From Posidonia oceanica (lineage: Eukaryota; Streptophyta; Magnoliopsida; Alismatales; Posidoniaceae): 64,000 nucleotides of DNA. Below the pieces are notes generated by a model that was not told where the DNA came from, ran no database searches, and saw nothing but the letters and a program-made list of their open reading frames with translations. Position numbers and translations under genes: made by a program. This document shows, piece after piece, positions 19,487 through 29,676 of this stretch. Position 1 is the first letter of the stretch, and every line of letters starts with the position of its first letter. Where the stretch lies: contig JAZBRS010000026.1 of NCBI GenBank assembly GCA_037176725.1, forward strand, positions 57,638,501 through 57,702,500. Direction: 5' to 3'.

Positions 19487-22400
19487 CTACTGATAGTACT
19501 TCTTGAGATAGCAGAGGTTGACGAGCTCAGACTGCTCAATCTGGTCCATATCCTCAAGAGTCACAGCGCCTCCCGAGAAGATCTGTTTGACCACAAAGGG
19601 GCCGCGCCAATTGGGTCGGAATTTCCCTCGACCGTCAGGCAAATGAATGGCGCGCAAGACAAGGTCCCCTGGCTGAAAGCTTCTGGGCTGGACCTTCTTC
19701 AAGAATGCTCTGGCCATCCGCTTCTGATAGCAGTGAGCGTTGTGCATGGCTTGCAATCTGCGCTCATCAATCAAGTTCAGTTGGACGCAGCGGTCTTCGA
19801 CCCATTCTGCTTCTTCCAACTCAGCTTCCCGCAGGATCTGCAGAGAGGGGATCTCCACTTCAACAGGTAACACTGCTTCCATGCCGTACACCAGAGAGTA
19901 CGGGGTGGCTCCTGTAGAGGTCCGTATTGATGTCCTGTACGCCCAGAGTGCGTACGGGAGCTTGTCGTGCCAATCCTTGTGGATTTTAGCCATTTTCTTC
20001 AGGATCTTGACAATGTTTTTGTTTGCAGATTCCACTGCTCCGTTCATCTGAGGCCGATAAGGTGAGGATCGATGGTGCTTGATCTTGAGACTTTGCAGGT
20101 ATTCTTCGATCCTTCTGGCAATAAAGTTTGAGCCGTTATCAGAGATGACAGAGTGCGGGACCCCATATCGGGCAACAATATTGTTTCTGATAAATTTTTC
20201 TGTTGCTGCAGCGGTGACTGTCCTGTAAGAGGCCGCTTCCACCCACTTGGTAAAGTAATCGATCGCTACGAGAATGTAACGATGACCATTTGAAGCAGCG
20301 GGGTGGATGGCGCCGATGACATCGATCCCCCAGGTGGAGAAAGGCCATGGCGAAGACATGTTGTGCAGCTGATGTGGAGGGGCCTTGATGAAGTTACCAT
20401 GGATCTGACAGTTGTGGCATCTTCGCACGAACCGGCAGCAGTCGGCTTCCATGGTCTGCCAGAAATATCCTTGAAGCATAATCTTCTTGGCCAGGAGGAC
20501 GCCGTTCATGTGCGGGCCACAGGTTCCCGCATGCACTTGGAGCATTAGCGTGTCAGCCTCCGATTTGTTCAGGCAGCGCAGTAGCATCTGATTGTATGAC
20601 CTTCTGTATAGCTGCCCGGCCCCTAACACATACTTTGACGCCAGGCGCGCCAAAGTTCTCTTGTCTGCTGCCGTGGTATCAGGAGGAAAGTTACCAGACT
20701 CGAGGAAGGATTTTATGTCTTGATACCAGGGCTGCCCCTCTGCGGGATCCGCTTCTTCTATGCTCATGCAGTATGCGGGCTGCTCAATGCGAGTGACTGA
20801 TACATCCACAGTGCTGTCTTCTGATATAGTGAGCCAGGATGCCAGAGTTGCTAGTGCGTCTGCATACGCGTTCTTCGCTCTGTTCAGGTATGTGAAGCGG
20901 ATGCTCTTGAATTCTTTCATCAGCCTCAGCAGGTGTTCGTGATACGGCACAAGCTTGGGATCTTTTGTCTTCCATTCACCGTTCACTTGAGAAATTACCA
21001 GCATGGCATCGCCGTGCACATGCAGCTTCTGCGCCTCATGCTCGAGGGCGACTTTCAACCCCAGGATGCATGCTTCGTATTCTGCTTCGTTGTTTGTGCA
21101 GGTGAAGGTCAGCTTCCTCGCGAAAGGAGTCATCTGTCCTTGGGGCGTGGTCAGCACTGCGCCTACGCCTCGGCCCTTCTTGTTGACTGCACCATCAAAG
21201 TAGAGCTGCCATTCCTCTGCTTCTTCAGGATCTTTCTGCTCAGAGTCCTCCATTGCAAAGAGAATGTCTTCATCAGGGAACTGCGTCTGGAGGGGTTGGT
21301 ATTCAAGCAGAGGGAGGTCAGCAAGATGGTCTGCCATTGCTTGACCCTTCATGGATTTCTGTGTGACGAAGGTGATGTCGTACTGAGACAATAACACCTG
21401 CCACTTAGCACATCTGCCCACCATGGCCGGCTTCTGGAAGAGGAATTTGATGGGATCGTGCCGGCATAAGAGCTGCACTGGGTATGCCATCATGTAGTGC
21501 CTCAGCTTCTTTGCGGCCCAGACAAGGGACAAGCAAGTCTTCTCTAGTGTTGTGTACCTGGCTTCGCATTCATTAAATTTCTTGCTCAGGTAGTAGATGG
21601 CGCGCTCCTTCCTACCAGATTCGTCATGCTGGCCCAAGATGGCGCCCATGGAATGCTGCGTGGTAGAAAGGTAGAGAAGCATAGGTCTCCTCGGCGTAGG
21701 CGGGACCAGGACAGGAGGCTTAATCAACAGCTGCTTGATCTTGGCAAATGCAGCCTGACACTCCTCGCTCCAGTGAATCTGCGCATTCTTCTTCAAGAGC
21801 TTGAATATGGGTTCACAGATGGGCATAAGCTGTGCAATGAAGCGACTGATATATTGTAAACGCCCAAGCAGACTTCTGACTTCTTTTTCAGTTCTAGGGG
21901 GTGGCATGTCCACGATGGCTTGTGCTTTCAACGGGTCCACCTCAATCCCCCTTTGGCTAACAATGTAGCCGAGCAATTTGCCAGAAGATACCCCGAATAC
22001 GCACTTCTTGGGATTCAGGCGCAGCTTGTACTTCCGTAGACGGTTAAAGAGCTTTCTGAGATAGGCAAGATGATCCTCGGGCTCTTTGGTTTTGGCAATC
22101 ATATCGTCTACATAGACCTCCACTTCTTGGTGCATGAGGTCGTGGAACAGTGCAGTCATGGCCCTCTGGTAGGTTGCACCAGCATTCTTCAGGCCGAACG
22201 GCATGACTTGGTAGCAGAAGACTCCCCAAGGGGTGATGAATGAAGTCTTTTCCATGTCTTCTTCTGCCATTTTGATCTGATTGTATCCAGAAAAGCCGTC
22301 CATGAAGGAGAGCATCTTGTGGCCTGCTGTATTGTCGACTAAGACGTCAATGTGAGGCAATGGAAAGTCGTCCTTGGGACTCGCCTTGTTCAGGTCCCTG

Positions 22401-23176
22401 TAGTCGATACAGATCCGGATTCGGCCATCTTTCTTGGGCACAGGTACAATGTTTGCCAGCCATTCAGGATAAAGAACGACCTTCAGAAAGTTGACTCTAA
22501 GCTGCTTCATTATCTCTTCTTTGATCATGAGCAGCCACTGCGGTCGCCATCTTCTCAATTTCTGCTTTACTGGCTTGGCATCTGGATTTAAGGGCAGATT
22601 GTGCACCACTATCTCTATGTCAAGGCCGACCATATCTTCATAACTCCAGGCGAAGACATCAGCATATTCTTTCAGGAATGCGATGAATTCTGCTCGAGCC
22701 TGGGTGGACAGCTGGGCACTGATGCAAACTTCTCTGACTTCCTCAGCTGTGCCGATGTTGACAACCTCCGTTTCTTCTTCGACATGGAGGTTGGGGCCTT
22801 CTGGGTCGTCGTCATAGGGCCGGAACTCGGGCAAAGGTTCATCAGTCTCGTCTGTGCCCGTATCATCCTCCTCTCCATAGGCAATAAGTTCTGAGAGGAT
22901 CTCTTTCTCAAAGGAAGGGCTTGTGATGTTGAAAGAGTACATGTGTTCCGCTGCTTGGCCCTGGTGACGCTTCAGGATGGTCACGCTTACTCGGGTATTC
23001 TTGTAGCCTCGGTGCGCGACCTCCATCCCAGCAACTCCTTCTACTGTTTGCTCTGGCCTGACTGGCTCTGCTGAGTGCTCTGTTGATACTGCTGAGGGCT
23101 TAGCTGACTCTACTGCTGATACTGCTGACTGTTCTGCTGCTGAGGCTGCTGACTGCTCTGCTGCTGAGGCATTCTG
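19487..23176 (-). CDS. pol: Element A pol: RT, RNase H, archaeal RNase H, integrase
   Basis: This is the part of the gag-pol frame after the TAG at 23177-23179; the first downstream ATG is at 23026. Domains by residue from that Met: acidic linker (1-150); reverse transcriptase with YPEWLANIVPVPKKDGRIR near 185, CIDYRDLNKASPKDDFPLP, and the catalytic YVDD at 305-308 (22103-22114); connection RNase H with a degenerate active site; archaeal-type RNase H with LYFDGA near 610, NNEAEYEA, VHGDAM and NAYADALA as the D-E-D-D residues; integrase with H-x6-H and CHNC zinc residues, D near 901, D near 960 and E 36 residues later (DD35E); and a C-terminal GPF motif. It ends with KKYYQ. The paired RNase H domains are the Tat hallmark. 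Every catalytic residue I can identify outside the connection domain is present. Alone it lacks a normal start, because it was part of a longer polyprotein. Confidence 0.92.
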   Translation of the reverse strand, partial: QNASAAEQSAASAAEQSAVSAVESAKPSAVSTEHSAEPVRPEQTVEGVAGMEVAHRGYKNTRVSVTILKRHQGQAAEHMYSFNITSPSFEKEILSELIAYGEEDDTGTDETDEPLPEFRPYDDDPEGPNLHVEEETEVVNIGTAEEVREVCISAQLSTQARAEFIAFLKEYADVFAWSYEDMVGLDIEIVVHNLPLNPDAKPVKQKLRRWRPQWLLMIKEEIMKQLRVNFLKVVLYPEWLANIVPVPKKDGRIRICIDYRDLNKASPKDDFPLPHIDVLVDNTAGHKMLSFMDGFSGYNQIKMAEEDMEKTSFITPWGVFCYQVMPFGLKNAGATYQRAMTALFHDLMHQEVEVYVDDMIAKTKEPEDHLAYLRKLFNRLRKYKLRLNPKKCVFGVSSGKLLGYIVSQRGIEVDPLKAQAIVDMPPPRTEKEVRSLLGRLQYISRFIAQLMPICEPIFKLLKKNAQIHWSEECQAAFAKIKQLLIKPPVLVPPTPRRPMLLYLSTTQHSMGAILGQHDESGRKERAIYYLSKKFNECEARYTTLEKTCLSLVWAAKKLRHYMMAYPVQLLCRHDPIKFLFQKPAMVGRCAKWQVLLSQYDITFVTQKSMKGQAMADHLADLPLLEYQPLQTQFPDEDILFAMEDSEQKDPEEAEEWQLYFDGAVNKKGRGVGAVLTTPQGQMTPFARKLTFTCTNNEAEYEACILGLKVALEHEAQKLHVHGDAMLVISQVNGEWKTKDPKLVPYHEHLLRLMKEFKSIRFTYLNRAKNAYADALATLASWLTISEDSTVDVSVTRIEQPAYCMSIEEADPAEGQPWYQDIKSFLESGNFPPDTTAADKRTLARLASKYVLGAGQLYRRSYNQMLLRCLNKSEADTLMLQVHAGTCGPHMNGVLLAKKIMLQGYFWQTMEADCCRFVRRCHNCQIHGNFIKAPPHQLHNMSSPWPFSTWGIDVIGAIHPAASNGHRYILVAIDYFTKWVEAASYRTVTAAATEKFIRNNIVARYGVPHSVISDNGSNFIARRIEEYLQSLKIKHHRSSPYRPQMNGAVESANKNIVKILKKMAKIHKDWHDKLPYALWAYRTSIRTSTGATPYSLVYGMEAVLPVEVEIPSLQILREAELEEAEWVEDRCVQLNLIDERRLQAMHNAHCYQKRMARAFLKKVQPRSFQPGDLVLRAIHLPDGRGKFRPNWRGPFVVKQIFSGGAVTLEDMDQIEQSELVNLCYLKKYYQ

Positions 23177-26100
23177 CTATGTTACTGCTGCTGCATGTAC
23201 TGCTGATGTTCCTCCCTCTGGGTCTTCTAGTGTGCTTGTGGAGGATACGCCAGACTGGCGGCTGATCTGGTTACTGCCGCTCGATATATTGTTCAGGTGA
23301 GGCATGGGTTGCACAAACCACCTAGACCCGCCTTCTGGTTGAAAAGTGATGAGCTCATCTGGTCTAGGGGAGTCCGGCGCTGCTGAGTCTTCTAGGACCA
23401 TGATAGAGGCATGGTCCTCTTGCAGAGGAGGATCCGTGACTACGGCTTTCCCTTTCCTTTCTGCAGCTTGGTGATCTGCCAGGTCATCTGCTATCGACTT
23501 GAGTTGTTCTTGATAAAGCAACTCTAAGTCGGACATCCAGGAATCGACCTGGGCTTCTATCGCCACTCCTTCTTCTTCGTCCGAGGGGGAGTCGACGTAG
23601 TAGGCGCCGGGGGCCTGCGGCACTGGCCCGGCTGCAAGACAGATCGCCGCCCTTGGGGTCTGCATGATCTGGTTCACGGGCGCGTCCGATGATGGCAACT
23701 CTGACGTAGATGGCCCAAATAGACAGGCTAGCGGTGCTAAGGATGGATAAGCTGCCAGGGTCACCGTTGGGGAATAAGCAGGGGTGCTCTTCAGAGGGCT
23801 CAAGGGCCCGGAGAGTGTAGTGCTCAATTGGCCTTTTGTATCAGGCCGTAACTGAGAGAGCGCAGCTTCTGACGCCATAGGGTCTTGCCATGAGAGCTGC
23901 TGCTGGTTGTCAGGAGGATGCGAAGCGGACTGCGCCAGCTGCATTCCTGAGGACGATGCTGGAGCGGGCTGAGCCGCGTTGCTGACTGAGCTGATAGATG
24001 GTCCCTCCAGAGATGGGGACAGTGGCACTGATGTGGTTGTGACCGTCGGTAGCATGTTTGGTTCTGTCAGAAGGAGTGTCTCTAACTCCTGCACCGCTGC
24101 CTGAACTTGTAATGCAGATATGGCTGCAAAAGAGTGGGAACTTGCTTGTTCTGCCACAGGGCCTGCTGAGCTGCCTGCTATATCTGCCAGAGGGAGAGCT
24201 GAAAAGACTGACTGTGGGGCCTCTGCTCTGACCACTGTTTCTGCTGAGCTGATTGGGACTGCATCTGTTGTGCCAGACTGCTCCTCATCCGAGTAGTAGT
24301 CCTCAACACACACCCAATCCTCTGTCGGCGTCGTGGCTTGATCGTTGGTGGATCCCAGAATTCCTGCACTGGTGAAGTTAGTGAGGTCTCTGGGAATGGC
24401 CGCTTCACGATCTTTGAGCTGGAAGCAGTGATCTTCGTTGAGCTTTGGTTCGTAGCCAAGGCCTTCCGATTTCCTTCGCTCCACTGCTACGATCGGCTCC
24501 GCGATCCCTTGGCCGTGACGCCCGAGCGGCGTGCCCTTTGTGTAACCCCACCTGTGACATACATTCTCGACCATTCGAAAGGGGTTACTGTGAACGGCCA
24601 AAGAGTTGACACGTTCGAGATCAGGAACGAAGTTAACTGGCTCGCACCGGTTAACACGATAGAGGGCTTCAGAAGTCTCGGGGTCAAATGGGATAGATTG
24701 CGAAGACACGGGAGAGACTGCTTCGATCCGCTCCTTCTCAAAGTTCTCCGCCATGACGACAATGACATCATCGCCACGACGGTACTTTATCATTCGATGG
24801 AGGGTCGAAGGAAGGACCTGATGCTTGTGGAGCCAAGGGCGCCCAAGCAGAAGATTGAAATTAGGCTTCAAGTCGACGACATAGAATTCTACGTCGAAGA
24901 TGACCGGACCGATAGCCAGAGGGATAATCAGAATCCCTAGAGCGTCATGGTGAGTGTTGTCAAAAGCAGTCATTCCCTTCACGGCTGGCGTGATATCCTC
25001 GGCTTTGAATCCGAGCTTGGTTGCTGTACGCAAGGGGCAGACGTTAAGGCCTGACCCGTTATCAACCAGTGTTAGGGGAATGCGGAAGTTTTTGAACTGC
25101 ACCGTGACGAATAGGGGCTGGTTGTGATTAATCCCCGCCGGAGGCAGTTCATCACTCGTAAAAGAGATGACCTGGGGCTCCGCGATTAACCCAACCATGC
25201 TCTCCAAGGCAGAAGGCTCAATGGACTGGGACACACGAGCAGCCTGGAACACGCGAAGAAAAGCCTCGCGGTGCTCGGCAGAAGTGTGGATCAAATCACA
25301 GATGGAGATGTCGGCTTTGACCTTCTTAAGCTGAGAGGTTAAGTCTGCTTTAGGTTGGCTTCTCCTAGCAGTTGGAGGAGTGGTTCTAGCAGGTTCTAAG
25401 GGGATAGTGGAAGGAAGCTGGGTTACTACAGGCTGGGTAGGGATTTGGCTAACTACGGGCTGATCTGGGGTTGGATCTGCTATGGGTTGGCTTGAGGGTG
25501 AGGGCATAACAGGTCTAGGGTGAGTTGGCCTAGTTGCCGGCACTGGGGGCCTGTAAACCCTCCCCGATCGCGTTACTTCCGCACACATTTCCGTGGCGTA
25601 GCTGTAAGGGACGCGATGGGTGTCCAGGGTCAAATCGATGACGACTGGAGCACGTGCTGCGAGCACAGGAGGGGTTACAGGGGGACCTACGGGATACTGA
25701 GGTCTGTCTAAGGGATATGGTTGTTGTGGTGGGAAGGCTGGGGCAGGTTGAGGTCTGCCTAGGAGGTGTAGCCGAGGTCTATCTAAGGGGTATGGTTGTT
25801 GGGGTGGGAAGGCTGGGGCAGGTTGAGGTCTGCCTAGAAGGTGTGGCTGAGGTCGCCCTAAAAGGTGGATAGGGGAACTAGGCTGGGCCCTAGCTAGAAG
25901 GTGCACAGGGGATTGAGCCTGAGGGAGCACGGTGGGAGGCGCGAGAGGGCGCTCCGGCCTGGCACGCGGTCGGATCAAATGGATTCCCGACTCGGAGCCG
26001 GTAACTGCCGCGAGGTAGAGACTGACCGGGAAAGGCTCAGAGATGTCAGAGATAAGATCGGAAGGGTCTACTTCAGAGGTAGCAGGCCCAGAAGGAAAGA

Positions 26101-28348
26101 CAGAGTGGACGCCTGAGGTTCCCGCCCCTCCCGGATAAGAGTGCTCCGGTAAAGGTTGGCGGACGATGCCAGAATGCGGGGGAACAGCTGGAGATGCAGA
26201 TGCATGAGTGCGTGCTTGAGTGGATGCCTCGTGCGTGTCGATCACAATCGTTCCTGATTCGATCAGGTCCTGAATTGCGTTCCGCAGGGAGAAGCAATTG
26301 TCCGTCGAATGCCCGACGCTTCGATGGAAATTGCAGAAGAGGTCCGACCTAAACCAATGCGGCAGGGGGCTTGGCGGCGGACGAACCTCCGGGAACTTCA
26401 GGAGTGATGCCACCTTTGGCAAGATGACCGTGAGTGGTTCCACCAGTGGGGTGAAATTCCGCCTCTCAGTGGGTGGTCTTCTTTGCCTCGGGTACGGGCC
26501 TTGCTGAACTGGTGCGGCAGGATAGACCGGTCTAGCGGTGGTTGTGATGTGCGGTGTGTGTGGATTCCTAGGTGCAGGAGCGTACACCATCTGAGCTGGG
26601 GCAGGCCGAGACGGCAAGCGAACAGGCACAGCGGGAGAATCGACGAATGCAACAGCAGGTTTCAGCGAATCCTTCCTCTTCGGGCGGTTGTTGTTGCTGC
26701 CGCTGTTGTTGTTGTTGGAGGTGCTGCTGTTGGCACTGTTGCTACTGATCGCTGCCTGCTTAGCGAACATAGAGAGAGCCGGGAAGTTGCCACTCCGCAA
26801 AGAACTCTCTACGCGCGCTCCAGCTCTGATGAGTGCCGCGAAAGTAGTGACTGGCTGAATGCTAAGCAGAGCTCCGAGAGACGGCTGCGCCCCTTTGATA
26901 ACGATCTCGATAGACTCCTCGTCAGAGGGTCTATCTCGAACCTGAGAGGCAAGGGCGCGCCAGCGGCCGACGTACTCCCCGAACGGCTCGCCAGGGTTCT
27001 GCTTGATGGCGATCAAGTCCGCCCTCTTTGGGACAAGATCGAGGTTGAAGGAGTATTGCTCCAGGAACGCCTGACTGAGGTCGTTCCAAGTCTTGATGGC
27101 TGACATATCGAGTGATGTGAACCACTTGAGTGCCGGCCCGGTCAAACTCTTCTGGAACAAGCGGATCAACAACCTCTCGTCAGCCTGAAGCTGAGCGAGA
27201 TCACCGCAATACGCCTTTAGGTGTGCTACGGGGCAGCCCCTACCATTATATTTCTCGAAGTCCGGGATTTTGAACTTCGGAGGGAGTACCGCCTCTGGAA
27301 AGCAGCAGAGGTCTCGGAATTGGTAGGTCTGGTGCTCAGTACCCTGCACTAGTCGTAGTGCTTTCTCCAAGACGTCCATCCGGTTATTGATGGGGTCTTG
27401 GATTGCTGCTGGAGGAGAGGGATCAGCAGGGGTAGCGAGCACATACGCCGAATGGGTCGCACCTAAGTGCTCCTCTGGATCTACCATAGCGTCGCCTGGT
27501 GGAGCAACGGGATGGCCGACGTATCCGTGCTGGGGGATAGTGTATGCAGGAGTGTATGCAGGATGCTGGACTTGAGGGAGAGGAGAAGAATAAATGCCAT
27601 GCTGTGCTGGGATAGGGGGTGGATGACGGAGCGCCAATTGCTGTACAGGCGGGGTGCCAGACAGCGAGCCAGTGAGGTACTGGGCTCCAGCCGATCCGAA
27701 GGGTTGACCACCAGAAGGAAGTGGAGCATGCTGTGCCAAGTGTTGTGCAGGAGGAGGCGGTAAACGAGCCCCCATCGTCGGAACCGTGAGCAGTTGCGAC
27801 GATGGTCGAGGCGGAGGTGTAGAGGTCGATGCAAGGAATGCAGGAACTGGCCTCGGAGGAACCTCAGGGACGACAGAGACAGAAGAAGGACGAACTGATA
27901 GAGCCATGCCCTGCAGTCTCTAGGCGAGCTCCATCAGATGCTGGTACTGCGCCTCGGGCGTCTCGCCAGTGGGGACGCTGAAGTGCAGTGCCGGCGGAGG
28001 CTGAGAAACAAGTGGCACGGACACAGACTGTCCGGGAGGGAAGGATTCTACAGAGAAGGTCGCAGCAGCGGTGGAAGGGATGTCGAAAGCGACGTATCCC
28101 TGGGACGGAGGGGGCAGTGGCGTCTCCGGAGCGCGGGTAACGGCCGTCAAGATAGATTCGGCGACCGGATCCGGAGGAAGGGAGGCTTGCCACTGTCCCG
28201 GGGTGTACTGAGAACCTAGAGACGTCAGAGGAGGAAACCCTGGCGTCGGAGGGGGAACAAGAGGGACAGAGGGAGCAACCAGAGGGGCCGGAACGGAAAC
28301 ACCCTCCGTGACGGGAGTAAAAGAAGGCTCACTAACGTACTGGGCCAT
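23177..28348 (-). CDS. gag: Element A gag and protease, interrupted by TAG at 27920
   Basis: The start at ATG 28348 (MAQYVSEPSF) is the first ATG after the proposed splice acceptor and aligns with ATGs in B (38537) and C (48676). The frame has a TAG at 27920-27922 (CAG in B) and ends at a TAG at 23177-23179 (GAG in B); pol continues in the same frame. Numbering from 28348: Pro-rich N-terminus; retrotransposon gag fold near residues 355-510 (FKIPDFEKYNGRG, GPALKWFTSL, SFNLDLVPKRADL); Asn/Ser-rich stretch; a zinc-knuckle variant C-x2-H-x4-H-x4-C near 670; Pro-rich repeats with HLLGRPQP; retropepsin with LVDNGSGLNVCP near 1097 (DNG instead of DTG/DSG, as I recall for Tat proteases); G-patch-like GTPLGRHGQG near 1260; and a Ser/Ala/Glu-rich linker. 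The protein would capsidise RNA and process the polyprotein. Readthrough of the two TAGs cannot be excluded, but mutation is more likely. Confidence 0.9.
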
Positions 28349-29658
28349 TGCTGACCTAGAGCGCGTGAGAACTGGGCTGCGACGGGTGTTCAAGCGGTGC
28401 TTCCTAAGAGGAGCTATCGTCGCAAGTGCGGATAGCTCGGAAAGGGAATGGTCGCGAATAGGTCGCAACAGGGGCGTCAACGAGGGTCGGTACTCAAGCT
28501 CTGGCAAAGGGAACTTGCTTACCGATCACGCTGACACAACAGAAGGAAATTAGGGTTAGAAATTAAAAAGATGAATGCAAATGAGTTAGTTAAATGGCAT
28601 GAATGACGTGCATGCTTTCTAGTATGCCCCCCTTTACCCAACTTGTGTGCCCTAGTAAGGCGGTCTACTCCGGGTATCCCTGGGTGTACAGGTCACCGAC
28701 TCAGGTCAGAAAGAGTAGGTCCCCTGCCTAACTCCTGGCCCAAAGCTCAGGTAATGACAGGGTGGTGCGTTGGTGGCCTCTACCCCGCCAAAGCGTGGGT
28801 GGTACCCTCTACTAACACCGACACGACCCCCGGACAAGGAGGGGACGGACCGACCAACTTATGCCACGCCCAAAGCAGTGGAACAAGAGGCCGGGGCCGT
28901 CCTTCGCAGACTGGTAGGTGGACTCAGAGGAGAAGAATGCATGCCCTATATGATGCTTATGCAAATGATTAGAGTTTTTTATCTTGCGCATTTTATTAAC
29001 CAAAGGGAGTGAAGGATTGTTTGTAGTCTCTAGTTGCTCGTAGGAGTTCTTTTTACTTGCGTTTTTTAGTTAACCATGGGGGAAGCAGACGAGTCTCTAC
29101 TATCCTAAGCATGGCAAGTGCAAAAGGGAAGAAAATCAGTCAAACATGGCAAGCAAACATCAGACAACACAACAAAAGGCATGTGCATGGCATGTGCGAG
29201 TGTTCGTGCGCATGATGGTGAAGAAAAGCATTCATCAAGTCAAAAGGCATGTAAGCATAGTATGTGCGTGTGTAGTGACATAGCAAGAGTGTAAAAGAAG
29301 CATTCAACGTTCAAAAAGCATGTATTTTAGCCAAACAAAGTATGTAGACATGTAATGTGCAAGAATTAAAGCAATAATAAGCAAGTAAGATTAAGTAAGG
29401 TAAAGGTAAGCAGACTGTAAAAGAAATATCAGCATAAGCAAGGCAATAAGTAAATAAACAAGCAAATAAGCGAAGCCAAGCAAAAGAAAGCGCAAACCGA
29501 GGCGAAAGAGGTGCAAAACCTAAGCAAAGTAGCCACGAAGCGACTTGCTAGGAGTTTGCACAGAAAAGCGAGCAAAACAGGCGAAGAAGGCACACAAGGC
29601 AGACAAAGCTGCAAAACAAGCGAGCGAAAGAGCCAAGAGCGAAAGCCGGAGTCTAGCA
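28349..29658 (-). other. Leader of element A between PBS and gag, with candidate splice acceptor
   Basis: No gene is supported. In element sense the end reads CTAATTTCCTTCTG followed by TTGTGTCAG, with the boundary at 28531/28530, and no ATG occurs between that AG and the gag ATG at 28348. B (38723) and C (48495) have an AG preceded by pyrimidine-rich sequence at the aligned position. Upstream of the AG there are many ATGs, so unspliced RNA would be poorly translated. The rest contains a conserved segment (about 28620-28960) shared with the B and C leaders, probably packaging or structural sequence. Confidence 0.55.
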
Positions 29659-29676
29659 TCCCCAGCAGAGTCGCCA
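29659..29676 (-). promoter_or_regulatory. Primer binding site of element A
   Basis: Element sense TGGCGACTCTGCTGGGGA starts one base after the 5' LTR end. It begins TGG, as required to pair with a tRNA CCA end. The sequence resembles the tRNA-Arg-type PBS I recall for Ogre/Tat elements; the tRNA identity was not checked. B has TGGCGACTCCGCTAGGGA and C TGGCGACTCCACTGGGGA. Confidence 0.85.

Noticed and set aside
24338..24940. 200-residue plus-strand ORF opposite A gag-protease, with a similar one at 26483-27103
   Set aside because: Antisense shadow of conserved coding sequence without independent features; antisense extra ORFs do exist in Tat elements, but those lie outside gag-pol.
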